Source: CAYPXJ01 sp964414595
GTDB lineage: Bacteria > Pseudomonadota > Alphaproteobacteria > Rickettsiales > CAIJLX01
Length of the DNA: 64,000 nt
Direction: 5' to 3'
NCBI GenBank assembly: GCA_964414595.1
Contig: CAYPXJ010000001.1
Span: 1 to 64,000, forward strand
The notes under the pieces are model-generated. The model was not told where the DNA came from, did no database searches, and saw nothing but the letters and a program-made list of their open reading frames with translations. The position numbers were made by a program, and so were the translations under genes. Positions 9,648 through 19,111 of this stretch are shown here, one piece after another. The first letter of the stretch is position 1, and each line of letters begins with the position of its first letter.

Positions 9648-10954
9648 TATCCTGCGCTCGCCTGGGAATCCGAACCGGATTCGTATTCTTTCAGTTTATT
9701 TCGTAGCGTGCGAATGGAGATACCCAAAATATTCGCCGCATGCGTCCGGTTACCCAGGCAGTGTGCGAGTGTGGAAAGAATCAGCTCGCGTTCTACACTA
9801 TCCACGGTGCGTCCCACAAGCGTCTGCAAACCCGCAGACTCCTCCGGCACATCATCGTTTGCAGAGAACAAAATTGCATCTTCGTCCACCTGTGTGCCAT
9901 TTGCTAGCAACACCGCCCGATGCACCGTGTTCTCAAGTTCACGCACATTTCCCGGCCATGAATAGCCTATTAATTTTTTAAGCGCGGCATCTGTAATGCC
10001 GTTGACGTCCATCCCATTATTCTTGGCATATTTTTTGATAAAATATTCCACAAAACGTGGAATATCTTCTTTACGATCACGCAGCGGCGGCAACTGAAGA
10101 TTAATCACATTTAACCGAAACCACAGATCCTCACGAAACTTGCCCGTTTCCACTTCTTTTTTCAAATCGCGGTTACTTGTCGCAATCACGCGAATATTCA
10201 GCTTCACAGGCTTAGTACCACCTACGCGATCAATTTCTCGCTCTTGAATTGCGCGCAAAAGTTTTGCCTGTAACCGCAAATCCATTTCGCTGATTTCATC
10301 TAAAAGTAAGGTGCCTGTATTGGCTTCTTCAAATTTGCCAATACGTTGGGCAACCGCGCCTGTAAACGCACCTTTTTCATGACCAAATAATTCGGATTCC
10401 AAAAGTTGTTCAGGTATCGCCGCACAGTTCACGGAGATAAACGGCGCATCTTTTCGCTTGCTACCCGTATGAATATAACGTGCCATCACCTCTTTACCCG
10501 TGCCCGATTCACCTGTGATGAGAATACTCGCATCGGAGGGAGCTACTTTATTCGCCACATCAATAATACGTTTCATCGCATTGGATTGATAAATCAGCGT
10601 GTTGCTACTATCGCTAATCGCTTCCAGCATCGCGATGATCAGATCGCGTTCTGGCGGGAATGGGATAAACTCCTTCGCACCGGCTTTAATCGCGCGCACC
10701 GCTTCTTCACTTTTCGCGTTCAAGCCGTAAGCTACTACTTCTACATGAATATGTTCCTGATGCAGGCTTCTCGTGAGTTTTTCAACATCTTCACGGACAT
10801 CGATCATCACTAAATCTGCGCCACGACCCACGCGTAAATCGGAAAGCGCCGCATCAATCGTTGGCACGTGCGTAACGCTTGCACCGCGCTCTTTAGCGAC
10901 CTGCGCGGCGAAGCTCACCTTATCGTCAAACGCACCTATGACCAACACACGCAT
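9647..10954 (-). CDS. flbD: Sigma-54-dependent flagellar regulator FlbD
   Basis: 435 aa NtrC-type activator. The N-terminal receiver-like domain has an aspartate at about 52 (MIDVRED) but lacks the usual N-terminal acidic pair at the end of strand 1, as in Caulobacter FlbD. The central AAA+ domain has Walker A GESGTGKE (148-155), the sigma-54 contact loop GAFTGA (195-200) and Walker B GTLLLDE (214-220). A Fis-type helix-turn-helix lies near the C-terminus (HAANILGISIRTLRNKL). Its position inside the fliF-fliG-fliH-fliN operon supports FlbD, which activates late flagellar genes from sigma-54 promoters. Confidence 0.9.
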   Translation of the reverse strand: MRVLVIGAFDDKVSFAAQVAKERGASVTHVPTIDAALSDLRVGRGADLVMIDVREDVEKLTRSLHQEHIHVEVVAYGLNAKSEEAVRAIKAGAKEFIPFPPERDLIIAMLEAISDSSNTLIYQSNAMKRIIDVANKVAPSDASILITGESGTGKEVMARYIHTGSKRKDAPFISVNCAAIPEQLLESELFGHEKGAFTGAVAQRIGKFEEANTGTLLLDEISEMDLRLQAKLLRAIQEREIDRVGGTKPVKLNIRVIATSNRDLKKEVETGKFREDLWFRLNVINLQLPPLRDRKEDIPRFVEYFIKKYAKNNGMDVNGITDAALKKLIGYSWPGNVRELENTVHRAVLLANGTQVDEDAILFSANDDVPEESAGLQTLVGRTVDSVERELILSTLAHCLGNRTHAANILGISIRTLRNKLKEYESGSDSQASAG

Positions 10955-10976
10955 CGTTTCCTGCCTGCAATGCTAA

Positions 10977-11288
10977 TTAATTCGGTTTTTCGTTTTTCAG
11001 GATTTCTGTCATGGTAATGCCGATTTTATCTTCGACAATCACCACTTCACCCTTTGCCACCAAGCGGTCATTCACAAAAATATCCACCGGCTCGCCAATG
11101 CGGCGTTCAAGTTCCACAACAGCACCACGGCCCAGCTTCAAAAATTGGCTGATAGGCATACTTGTGCGGCCAAGCACAGCCGTCACCTGCACGGGAATTT
11201 CATAAACCGCTTTCAGCGTAATCGGATCGTCATCATCCGCTAACGCCTCATTACTCGGCTCATCCTGCTTTGGCTGTTCATCAACCAT
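10977..11288 (-). CDS. fliN: Flagellar motor switch protein FliN
   Basis: 103 aa, matching short FliN. The C-terminal surface-presentation (SpoA) domain shows IPVQVTAVLGRTSMPI, LGRGAVVELERRIGEPVDIFVN and AKGEVVIVEDKIGI in order. FliN forms the base of the cytoplasmic C-ring with FliG and FliM and controls rotation direction and export docking. It lies between fliH and flbD, with gaps of about 64 and 22 bp. Confidence 0.93.
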   Translation of the reverse strand: MVDEQPKQDEPSNEALADDDDPITLKAVYEIPVQVTAVLGRTSMPISQFLKLGRGAVVELERRIGEPVDIFVNDRLVAKGEVVIVEDKIGITMTEILKNEKPN

Positions 11289-11352
11289 AGATCCCTCCGC
11301 GGAACTTAGTTACATACATCATAATCTCTTTTCTTCACTCCATCTATAACGA

Positions 11353-12042
11353 TCAGGCATCTGTATATTGCTCGATATGCGCTTTAATATTTTGCCATAA
11401 TTCATCTGCACTTGCGCGCACGCCGCCGTCGCTCCAGGCAAGTTGTGCGTCACCTGGCAGAATGTCTTCACTTGCTTCCACTTTCATCTGCCCTTGAAAT
11501 CCACTTTGGGCCAAAAGACTCGCAGTCTCTTTCTGCACCAGTTCCTGCAAACTTGGATGCACAGTAATAGCAATGCCCGATTTAGGCATTAATAATGGCA
11601 AAGTTTGCTGAATAATAGACATCACCCGGTCTTTTGGCGCCTGTTTGATTGCATCACCTGCCACTTTTTTTGCAACTTGTAACGCAAGCTCCGTAGCATG
11701 ATGCGCTACTTCCTGCTGCTGCTTTATTTGATTTTCTTGAAGGGAGGCCAAACCTATTTTTAATGCTTCCAGCGATTTTTCCAGCGCTTGTTTATGGGCC
11801 GTTTCTTCTTTTTGCTTATGTGCATCCCACGCCGCTTTTACTTCCGCCGCACCGCGCTGATAGGCCGCATCTTCCCGCGCTTTCACATCTGCTTCCGTAA
11901 TCAAAGGAACTTCTGGCACCACTTCGCCTTTATTATCATTTTCAGCCACCGTGATGACGACAGGTTTTTCAGGCGCTGGGTCAACACCCGCGCTTACATG
12001 GTCTTTCAAGAGATTCTCAAACTGGTATCGTACAACGCGCAT
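11353..12042 (-). CDS. fliH: Flagellar assembly protein FliH (FlbE-like)
   Basis: 229 aa. Weak sequence conservation is usual for FliH, but length, position after fliG and architecture agree: a variable N-terminus, a long Gln/Glu/Ala-rich coiled coil (about 60-120), and a C-terminal domain with ATPase-stator features (VAKKVAGDAIK, IAITVHPSLQELV, LPGDAQLAWSDGGVRA). FliH regulates the export ATPase FliI, which is not in this window. The Caulobacter counterpart in the same operon position is FlbE. Confidence 0.85.
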   Translation of the reverse strand: MRVVRYQFENLLKDHVSAGVDPAPEKPVVITVAENDNKGEVVPEVPLITEADVKAREDAAYQRGAAEVKAAWDAHKQKEETAHKQALEKSLEALKIGLASLQENQIKQQQEVAHHATELALQVAKKVAGDAIKQAPKDRVMSIIQQTLPLLMPKSGIAITVHPSLQELVQKETASLLAQSGFQGQMKVEASEDILPGDAQLAWSDGGVRASADELWQNIKAHIEQYTDA

Positions 12043-12053
12043 AGATATCTCCG

Positions 12054-13067
12054 TTAATAGACAAGTTGATCTTCTTCGTTACTGTCTGCAATCACAATCT
12101 CGCCGGAATCCGCCAGGTCACGTGCAATATTCACAATATACATCTGCGCTTCATCTACGTCACGCATACGTACAGGGCCTTTGTTCTGCATGTCTTCCTG
12201 CAAAATTTTGGCCGCGCGTTCCGACATATTGGAGAAGAAAAGGGTGCGTATCTCTTCTGAAGCGCCTTTAAGCGCAGTAGCCAGCTTATCTTTATCCACA
12301 TTGCGCATAACAACCTGAATGCCTTTGGCGTCGATACCAATAAGGTCGTCGAACGTAAACATAAGCTCGCGGATACGCTCGGCCGAATCGGGCGCACGGT
12401 TTTCCAAGAGCTCCATGAATTTCGTTTCGGTGGTGCGGTCGAAATTGTTGAAGACTTCCGCAATCATCTCGTAACTGTCGAACTTCTTGGTCATCGCAAG
12501 GTTGCTCATAAATTCAGCCTGCAACGTTTTCTCAATGCCGACCAACACTTCGCGTTTCACCGGTTCGATTGCGATCATACGCATGATAACTTCCATGGCA
12601 AAATCATCCGGCAGCACCGCCAATACTTTAGCCGCTTGGCCGGGTTTAATTTTTGAGAGCACCAACGCCGCAGTTTGCGGGTATTCGTTTTTAAGGTACG
12701 TCGCCAAAACTTCTTCATTAACGTTGTTAAGCTTATCCCAGGTCGTACGGCCGAGCGGACCTGTAATATCTTCCATAATCCCGGCAACTTTGTCTTTGCC
12801 GAGTGCTTTTTCGAGCAGGCGTTCCGTGCTTTCGAGAGAACCAACAATCGGACCGCTTTCGGTAAGCTTGGTTAGGAATTCCATCAGCACGGTTTCAATC
12901 ACATCCGGCTTTACGGAGCCCAAAGTTGACATGGCATGCGAAATCTCGCGCACCTCATCTTCGCGCATCAGACCAAAAATCTTAGTCGCGTTTTCTTCCT
13001 CCAGAGACATCAGCACAATCGCTGCTTTTTGAGAACCTGTAAGCTTACCTTCACTGCGCGGTTTCAT
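12054..13067 (-). CDS. fliG: Flagellar motor switch protein FliG
   Basis: 337 aa, the standard FliG length. The N-terminal FliF-binding domain begins with GSQKAAIVLMSL. The middle armadillo domain contains AAKVLAVLPDDFAMEVIMRM, close to the conserved EHPQTIA/lattice region. The C-terminal torque domain includes FDDLIGIDAKGIQVVMRNVD with the charged helix that faces the stator. The gene follows fliF by 3 bp and precedes fliH by about 11 bp. Confidence 0.95.
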   Translation of the reverse strand: MKPRSEGKLTGSQKAAIVLMSLEEENATKIFGLMREDEVREISHAMSTLGSVKPDVIETVLMEFLTKLTESGPIVGSLESTERLLEKALGKDKVAGIMEDITGPLGRTTWDKLNNVNEEVLATYLKNEYPQTAALVLSKIKPGQAAKVLAVLPDDFAMEVIMRMIAIEPVKREVLVGIEKTLQAEFMSNLAMTKKFDSYEMIAEVFNNFDRTTETKFMELLENRAPDSAERIRELMFTFDDLIGIDAKGIQVVMRNVDKDKLATALKGASEEIRTLFFSNMSERAAKILQEDMQNKGPVRMRDVDEAQMYIVNIARDLADSGEIVIADSNEEDQLVY

Positions 13068-13070
13068 GGG

Positions 13071-14690
13071 TTAGCCTCCTGACTTCAGTGTTAGCCAACC
13101 ACGAATAGCCGCAAGCACTTCGTCCGGGTTCGTACCTGCAATTTGGTTGATGCGGCGAACCACGTCGGAACCACCTTTTTTCTGTAACAACTCCATATCG
13201 AATTGTTCTTCTTCCTGCTCGGTGATCTCGATAAGACGCGGTTTCTGCTCAACACCAGGCAGCACGGGCTTGCCTTCTTCATCGTATTCCGCAGGAGCAA
13301 TTTCGAAGGCGCGGTTCACCAGCGGCTTGATGACAAGCAGGATCACAAGCACCGCCACCAAACCAATCACGAAGGTCTTGAGAATACTGTCGAGGTCACG
13401 CTTGAGCCACTCGAATGGCTTTTCTTTCTCGAGCACTTCCGGCTCACGGTTAAACTGCATATTAATGACGCTGATCTTATCGCCGCGATTTTCATCAAAA
13501 CCCACAGCGCTTTTCACCAAATCTTCGATTTGCTTGATTTCTTCGGCCGGACGAGGCTCATAGATTGTGCTCTGGCCCTCTTCCGTTGGCTGTTTATAAT
13601 TTCCATCCACCAAGACCGCTACCGAAAGGCGCTTCACTGTGCCGGTTTCCTTCACGTGATTACGCACGGTTTTCGAAATCTCAAAATTCGTAATTTCTTC
13701 TGTTCGCTTTGTACTGCTCTGGCTGGCAGGTCCAGTCTGCGGTGCGCCGTCCGGCACATTATTTTTCACGCTGACATCGGCAGGGCCCTTATCCTGATTA
13801 TTGGAGTTTTCCTCCGTAGTTTGCACGGAGCGCGGCACTTGTCCCTCAGGATTATAAATCTCATCGTTAGTAATCACACGGTCGAAGTCGATATCGGCCG
13901 AAACTTCGATTTTCGCTTTGCCCTCACCAATCGATTGCTCCACTAATTGCTGCAAATCGCGTTGTAAGCGTTTTTCATAAGCAACGCGAAACTCCTCCGC
14001 GTTGGAAGCAACGGCACCCATATCATCTTTGTCATCCCCGCCCCGCTGCAATAATTTGCCCCGAGAATCGGTAATGGTGATGCGCGAGATTTTGAGATTC
14101 GGCACCGCCGTTGCCACCAAATTCGCCACGGCCTGAATCTGCTCACGCGACGGAGTATCGTTTTTGTTACGCAAAGTAAGCACGACCGAAGCGGACGCCT
14201 CTTTTTGCTCACGTTCAAAAAGCTCCCGGCGTGGCATCACGATGTGCACACGTGCAGCCTGCACAGGCTCCATCGAAACAATCGTGCGCGATAGCTCGCC
14301 CTCAAGTGCACGCAGCAAATTCACGTCATGAATAAAATTGGAAGTACCCAGCGATTCACTTTCATTGAAAATTTCATATCCCACCACCGAACCTTGCGAA
14401 GGCATACCTTTACCTGCAAGAGAGAGACGGAGTTTCAATACTTTATCTGAAGGAACCAAAATTTGTGTGCCGTTTGCCTGAATTTCGTAAGGAATATTCT
14501 GCAAATCGAGTTCCTGAATGATTTTAGCGCCTTCTTCCGGTGCCAGATTGCTGTAAAGCGGCGCCATCGTTGCCCCGCTGATACGCAGCGAGAGAAACGC
14601 AAAAACCGCAAGCAGGATAATCCCAACCCCCACCATCGCATAAAGGCGGGTCGAACCAAGATTTTTGAGGGTTTGCATCACCGCGTCCAA
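13071..14690 (-). CDS. fliF: Flagellar MS-ring protein FliF
   Basis: 539 aa. Two membrane segments bracket the periplasmic ring-building domains: one near the N-terminus (MVGVGIILLAVFAFLSL, about 19-35) and one near the C-terminus (VIGLVAVLVILLVIKPL, about 438-455). The YscJ/FliF domain follows the first (MAPLYSNLAPEEGAKI and the later MPRRELFEREQKEASASV). The cytoplasmic tail carries the FliG-binding region (VRRINQIAGTNPDEVLAAIRGW). It is the first gene of the operon; any promoter must lie in the 392-bp gap upstream. Confidence 0.95.
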   Translation of the reverse strand: MDAVMQTLKNLGSTRLYAMVGVGIILLAVFAFLSLRISGATMAPLYSNLAPEEGAKIIQELDLQNIPYEIQANGTQILVPSDKVLKLRLSLAGKGMPSQGSVVGYEIFNESESLGTSNFIHDVNLLRALEGELSRTIVSMEPVQAARVHIVMPRRELFEREQKEASASVVLTLRNKNDTPSREQIQAVANLVATAVPNLKISRITITDSRGKLLQRGGDDKDDMGAVASNAEEFRVAYEKRLQRDLQQLVEQSIGEGKAKIEVSADIDFDRVITNDEIYNPEGQVPRSVQTTEENSNNQDKGPADVSVKNNVPDGAPQTGPASQSSTKRTEEITNFEISKTVRNHVKETGTVKRLSVAVLVDGNYKQPTEEGQSTIYEPRPAEEIKQIEDLVKSAVGFDENRGDKISVINMQFNREPEVLEKEKPFEWLKRDLDSILKTFVIGLVAVLVILLVIKPLVNRAFEIAPAEYDEEGKPVLPGVEQKPRLIEITEQEEEQFDMELLQKKGGSDVVRRINQIAGTNPDEVLAAIRGWLTLKSGG

Positions 14691-15082
14691 GAACGAACTC
14701 CTGCAAAACTACGGTGAATAGGATAAGGTGCCGGCCGCAAATACGAATAGGCCGTTCGTAACGGATAAAAATTATGGGATATCAGTGCGTATTTTTTTCC
14801 ACGACGCATGTAGTACTGCATGAACTGCTAACTACCGCGGCTACCTGCGCGAAATAATCTACCTGAAAGCCTGAAAAGGCCGTTAGTTTGTAGTTCTCCC
14901 CCTCCCCACAAATCAATTTAACGGGCACACCCCCGTCTTATAGGAAATTTATACCTACCAGATATTGTGATGTAAATGGATTTTTTACTAAATTTAGTGG
15001 AATTTAGTAGGTGTCAGTCATAAAGCTGCGCCAGCTGTTGCTTATGAGCAACAGTGCTTAAATTGAAAATAAAGTTGGAAAA
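14691..15082. promoter_or_regulatory. Gene-free region upstream of fliF, with dyad symmetries
   Basis: 392 bp without a convincing ORF, upstream of fliF on the minus strand and downstream of rpmG. It contains a 9-bp inverted repeat, TACTAAATT/AATTTAGTA (14986-15009), whose left half overlaps the perfect 12-bp palindrome ACTAAATTTAGT. It also contains a GC-rich mini-hairpin (ACGGG/CCCGT near 14925) and a separate hairpin at 15035-15054. I found no good sigma-54 -24/-12 element or tandem CtrA half-sites by eye. The fliF operon promoter is presumably here but I cannot place it. Confidence 0.5.
15035..15054. terminator. Hairpin downstream of rpmG
   Basis: Perfect 8-bp stem CTGTTGCT/AGCAACAG with a 4-nt loop, about 30 bp beyond the rpmG stop. 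No U-tract follows on the rpmG strand, so it may be an mRNA 3'-end stabiliser or a factor-dependent terminator rather than a classical intrinsic terminator. Confidence 0.35.
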
Positions 15083-15253
15083 TTAGCTCTTCAGCTTTTC
15101 TTCTTTGAACTCAACATGCTTACGTACGACCGGGTCGTATTTACGGAAGGTGAGTTTTTCGGTCAGCTTTTTCGGGTTACGCTTCTTTACAAAATAGAAG
15201 CCGGTTCCCGCTGTGCTCACCAGCTTGAGAAGGATGGTATTCTTTTTCGCCAT
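15083..15253 (-). CDS. rpmG: 50S ribosomal protein L33
   Basis: 56 aa, found by translating the short minus-strand frame between the flagellar operon and lpxI. It begins MAKKNTILLKLVSTAGTGF and ends EFKEEKLKS, and contains the L33 hallmark FYFVKKRNPKKLTEKL followed by KYDPVVRKHVEF. It lacks the CxxC pairs of zinc-binding L33, so it is the zinc-independent (C-minus) type usual in Proteobacteria. It is transcribed divergently from lpxI across a 49-bp gap. Confidence 0.95.
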   Translation of the reverse strand: MAKKNTILLKLVSTAGTGFYFVKKRNPKKLTEKLTFRKYDPVVRKHVEFKEEKLKS

Positions 15254-15302
15254 GACAGACCGCCAAATCTTTGTTAAGAGCCGGAGTTATTAGTGAACAC
15301 CT

Positions 15303-16157
15303 ATGCATTTGTCAAGCGAAAGCACCTCTGTCTCTCACCGCCCTACACTCGGCATCATTGCCGGACGGGGTGAATTGCCGCGTCAACTCGCGCTGGCATG
15401 CCGTGACCAAAGGCGCTCCTATTTCATTTTGGGTATCGACGGTGAGGCCGAACCCGACCTTTTCCAAGGTTTAAATTTTGCCTGCGTACCTATTGGAAAA
15501 GCAGGAAAAGCCCTCGATATGCTGCGGGAAAATCAGGTAAAAGAAGTGGTGTTCGCGGGAGCAATCGAGCGCCCATCATTAAGCGCCCTTCAGGTGGATC
15601 TGACCGGCATGAAACTCATGGCCAAACTGAAGCTTTCTAAAAATCAGGGCGATGATAACCTTCTACGGGTCATTATGGAATATATGGAATCTGAAGGCTT
15701 TAAGGTTGTAGATACGGGCACTATTTTGCCTGCGATCTTTGCCAAAACCGGCCTTCTCACCCATAAAAATGCCCAGGCATATGAAAGCGATATCGCACTG
15801 GGTATCTCCGTTTTACAGGCGTTGTCGCATTATGATATTGGTCAGGCAATTATTGTACAGCAACAGCGCATTCTGGGGATCGAAGCCGCTGAGGGCACCG
15901 ATAATCTGATTGCGCGCTGCGCAGCTCTCAAAATGATAGGGGAACCTCCCATTTTGATAAAAATATGCAAAGCATCGCAGGATAAGCGCGCCGACCTACC
16001 CACAATAGGAGTCGCAACCATTCAGGCCGCCGTGAATACCGGGCTTGCGGGTATTATTATAAGCGCGGATACCACTCAAATTATCGATCAAGAAAAGGCT
16101 ATCGATCTGGCAAACCGCCACGGGCTTTTCATTGAAGCGCGCCATATTAGTGTATGA
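15303..16157 (+). CDS. lpxI: UDP-2,3-diacylglucosamine pyrophosphatase LpxI
   Basis: 284 aa, the LpxI (DUF1009) family. It hydrolyses UDP-2,3-diacylglucosamine to lipid X in the lipid A pathway and substitutes for LpxH in most Alphaproteobacteria. Family marks include LGIIAGRGELPRQLA at about 16-30, EVVFAGAIERPS in the middle and the C-terminal region with LPTIGVATIQAAVNTGLAGI. Its stop overlaps the lpxB start (ATGA), so the two consecutive pathway steps are translationally coupled. Confidence 0.93.
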   Translation: MHLSSESTSVSHRPTLGIIAGRGELPRQLALACRDQRRSYFILGIDGEAEPDLFQGLNFACVPIGKAGKALDMLRENQVKEVVFAGAIERPSLSALQVDLTGMKLMAKLKLSKNQGDDNLLRVIMEYMESEGFKVVDTGTILPAIFAKTGLLTHKNAQAYESDIALGISVLQALSHYDIGQAIIVQQQRILGIEAAEGTDNLIARCAALKMIGEPPILIKICKASQDKRADLPTIGVATIQAAVNTGLAGIIISADTTQIIDQEKAIDLANRHGLFIEARHISV

Positions 16158-17311
16158 ACATGGCGCCGCATATTTACATTATCGCGGGTGAGGCTTCCGG
16201 CGATAGGTTAGGCGCAAAGCTCATGCGTGCGCTTAAAAAGAAAACGCAAGGGAATGTGCGCTTTTCAGGCATCGGCGGTCACTCCATGAGTGCCGAAGGG
16301 CTGCAAAGCCTTTTCCCTATGCAGGAACTTTCGATTATCGGCATGGCAGAAATTCTGCCGCGCTTGCCAAAAATTCTTGGCCTGATGGCGAAGACCATTC
16401 GCGATATTCACCGACAAAAGCCTGATTTGCTGCTCACGATCGATTCACCTGCTTACAATTACCATATAGCAAAATATTTAGGCTCTACTACGTTTCCCAA
16501 AGTGCATTACGTTGCGCCGACGGTGTGGGCTTATCGCCCCGGCCGCGCGAGGAAATGGGCACGGCTTTATAATCACATGCTTTTGCTGTTACCCTTTGAA
16601 GCACCGTATTTTGAAGCAGTAGGCTTAAAGGCAAGTTTTGTGGGCCATTCAATCGTCGAGGAACATAAATTTTCCCCGCATGACGGCACCGTGTTTCGCG
16701 CGGCACACGGCCTTGCGGAAGATCAGCCATTGCTGCTCATGATGCCGGGCAGCCGTATGTCCGAACTTAAGCGATTATTACCGGTCTATGAGCAAACGGT
16801 GCTCCTTCTATTAGAAAATCTGCCTTCACTCGAAATCGCCATGCCGATTCTGCCGCATCACATGGAATTTGTGAAAGAGCAAACCCAGCGCTGGCGCAAA
16901 AAACCCATTCTCGTGCCAGACGCAGAAAAACACACGGCTATGTACGCCGCCAATGCAGCGCTGGTGAAATCAGGCACATCATCGCTTGAAGTCGCACTAG
17001 CAAAAGTGCCTATGGTTATTACGTATAAAGTGACGGCACTCACGGCCTTCATGTTGCGCCGGATGATCAAAGTACCGTTCGTAACGTTGGTGAATATTCT
17101 TGAAAGCAAAGAAATTATTCCCGAATTTCTGCAGGAAAAATGCCGCCCGGATTTACTCGCACCAGCCTTGCGTTTGCTCCTCGAAGATCGCATCCGCGCA
17201 GGAAAACAAGTGGTGGAAGCTCAGGCAGCGCTTAAGAAACTCGGCCTCGGTGCCACATCATTACCGAGCGAAAACGCCGCCGATGCGGTGCTTAATCTGA
17301 TAAAGAAATAG
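16154..17311 (+). CDS. lpxB: Lipid-A-disaccharide synthase LpxB
   Basis: 385 aa, GT19 family. It joins lipid X to UDP-2,3-diacylglucosamine to make the lipid A disaccharide at the inner membrane. Signatures are IYIIAGEASGDRLGAKLM at the N-terminus, HYVAPTVWAYRPGRA in the middle, and the nucleotide-binding region MMPGSRMSELKRLLP followed by SGTSSLEVALAKVPMVITYK. It overlaps lpxI by 4 bp, ends in TAG, and converges with miaA (20-bp overlap). Confidence 0.95.
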   Translation: MNMAPHIYIIAGEASGDRLGAKLMRALKKKTQGNVRFSGIGGHSMSAEGLQSLFPMQELSIIGMAEILPRLPKILGLMAKTIRDIHRQKPDLLLTIDSPAYNYHIAKYLGSTTFPKVHYVAPTVWAYRPGRARKWARLYNHMLLLLPFEAPYFEAVGLKASFVGHSIVEEHKFSPHDGTVFRAAHGLAEDQPLLLMMPGSRMSELKRLLPVYEQTVLLLLENLPSLEIAMPILPHHMEFVKEQTQRWRKKPILVPDAEKHTAMYAANAALVKSGTSSLEVALAKVPMVITYKVTALTAFMLRRMIKVPFVTLVNILESKEIIPEFLQEKCRPDLLAPALRLLLEDRIRAGKQVVEAQAALKKLGLGATSLPSENAADAVLNLIKK

Positions 17312-18185
17312 CATCTGCACTATCGACTTCTTTTAGTTCCGAGAGCTGATTTTTAAACCAGGTAATCTGCCGTTTCGCATAATTGCGGCTCATCTGCTGC
17401 GCTTTAGCAATGGCCTCTTCTCGCGTTTTTTTGCCCTTGAGATACGCCGCGATCTCCGGCACTCCGAGCGCTTTCATCATGGGATGCGCTGCAGGAACCT
17501 CAAACGCCAATAGTTTCTTCACCTCCTCCACCGCGCCCGTTTCCAACATATGTTCGAAACGTTGATTGATAATCGCGTAGAGTTTTTCGCGGGGTGGATG
17601 AATGAAAAAGCCGCTGAACTGCGCTGCTGGAAGATATTTTTTCGGCGTGAGTGTATGCCAGTATGCCAGCGATTTACCGGTCTGTTCGAGCATTTCCCAG
17701 GCGCGCGTCATACGCTGCGTATCGCCCGGTTTTAGCCGTGCGGCTATTTCCGGATCGCGCGCGGCGAGCAGCGCATGAAACGCCGCATGTCCCACTTCTT
17801 TGAGCTTTGCCTCTGCCGCTTTGCGCATGGCCTGGTCAACTTCCGGTATAGGCGAAATGCCTTGCATTAGGCTCTGAATATAAAGCCCCGTACCGCCCAC
17901 AAGAATCGGCAAGCGCTTATTCGCATGCGCCTTGGTAATTTCCGCCGCCGCCAACTCTGCCCAGCGTCCCGCTGAACAGGATTCCCGGTAGCTCATAAAC
18001 CCATAAAGCGCATGCGGTGTTTGCGCTTGCACCTCTTGAGAGGGCTGGTCCGAAAGAATCGGAATTTCCTCGTAAACCTGCATGGAATCGGCATTGATGA
18101 TGACAGCCGGTGTTTTTTTCGCTATTTCTAGCGCCGCTTTAGATTTACCCGAGGCCGTTGGCCCGCCAATGACGAGAATTTTCAT
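17292..18185 (-). CDS. miaA: tRNA dimethylallyltransferase MiaA
   Basis: 297 aa, normal for MiaA. It transfers a dimethylallyl group to the N6 of A37 in tRNAs reading UNN codons. The P-loop is GPTASGKS (about 8-15), followed by the substrate site NADSMQVYEEIPILSDQPS and the core motif PILVGGTGLYIQSLMQG. The C-terminal helical tail (NYAKRQITWFKNQ) contains the conserved RQxTWFR-like segment. It is divergent from serB with adjacent start codons (18185/18186), so the two promoters must lie inside each other's coding sequence. Confidence 0.95.
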   Translation of the reverse strand: MKILVIGGPTASGKSKAALEIAKKTPAVIINADSMQVYEEIPILSDQPSQEVQAQTPHALYGFMSYRESCSAGRWAELAAAEITKAHANKRLPILVGGTGLYIQSLMQGISPIPEVDQAMRKAAEAKLKEVGHAAFHALLAARDPEIAARLKPGDTQRMTRAWEMLEQTGKSLAYWHTLTPKKYLPAAQFSGFFIHPPREKLYAIINQRFEHMLETGAVEEVKKLLAFEVPAAHPMMKALGVPEIAAYLKGKKTREEAIAKAQQMSRNYAKRQITWFKNQLSELKEVDSADAISLSD

Positions 18186-19091
18186 ATGCGTTCTTCGAAA
18201 GTCACCACGTTAATCGCCGACCCTACACGAGAACCGTTAAGCGATAAAGATGTGAATGCGGCTATCGAGGCGTTGGAAGATAGCGGCGCGAAAATTACGA
18301 ACGTCAATTGGCTTGCCAAGGATCGCGCCTGCGATATTTTCTTCGAGGTGCTCGATTTGCCGGAAGCCCTGCGCATTCTGGATCATTTGTTTCATAGTTT
18401 TCCGATTGATAGCATCACCCAGATCGCCGAATTTCGGCGCAAAAAACTCCTCGTCACCGATATGGATTCCACGATCATTACGGTGGAATGTATCGACGAA
18501 CTCGCCGCCGAAGTCGGCCTGAAAGACAAAGTCGCGAAAATTACCGAACGCGCGATGAACGGCGAATTGGAATTTAAGTCCGCACTACGCGAGCGCGTGG
18601 CGCTGCTCAAAGGCCTACCGGAATCCACACTTGCCAAAGTATATCGCGAACGCGTCACCCTCATGCCCGGCGCACGCGAACTCGTGCAAACCATGAAGGC
18701 AAATGGCGCCACCTGCGTGCTCGTTTCGGGCGGGTTTACCTATTTTACCGGCGCAGTACGCGAAGCCGTCGGGTTTCATGCCGATAGCGCCAACGAATTG
18801 GAAACCGAAAACGGTACGCTCACCGGCAAGGTGATGGAGCCGATTCTGGATAAAGAAGCAAAACTTGAAACGCTGGAACGGTATCGCAGCAAATTGGATC
18901 TGCAAAGCTACGAAACACTTGCCGTGGGTGACGGTGCCAACGATTTGCCGATGTTACTCGCCTCGGGCCTGGGCGTCGCCTATCACGCCAAACCTTCCGT
19001 GCGGGCGCAGGCACATCATAAAATAGACACTTGTGATTTAACCGCGCTTCTCTATGCTCAGGGCTACCGGGAAGAAGATTTCCGAATGTAA
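18186..19091 (+). CDS. serB: Phosphoserine phosphatase SerB
   Basis: 301 aa HAD-superfamily enzyme that catalyses the last step of serine biosynthesis. Motif I is DMDSTII (92-98), giving the nucleophile and acid/base aspartates. Motif II is VLVSGGFTYF and motif III/IV is GDGANDLPML (about 247-256). The N-terminal 85 residues form an ACT-like regulatory domain as in E. coli-type SerB. The start directly abuts the divergent miaA start. Confidence 0.95.
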   Translation: MRSSKVTTLIADPTREPLSDKDVNAAIEALEDSGAKITNVNWLAKDRACDIFFEVLDLPEALRILDHLFHSFPIDSITQIAEFRRKKLLVTDMDSTIITVECIDELAAEVGLKDKVAKITERAMNGELEFKSALRERVALLKGLPESTLAKVYRERVTLMPGARELVQTMKANGATCVLVSGGFTYFTGAVREAVGFHADSANELETENGTLTGKVMEPILDKEAKLETLERYRSKLDLQSYETLAVGDGANDLPMLLASGLGVAYHAKPSVRAQAHHKIDTCDLTALLYAQGYREEDFRM

Positions 19092-19111
19092 TAATCGTGA
19101 GGGTCAGGTAG

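Noticed and set aside
13203..13946. 247-codon ORF antisense to fliF
   Set aside because: Shadow frame of a conserved gene; no family similarity and no ribosome-binding site.
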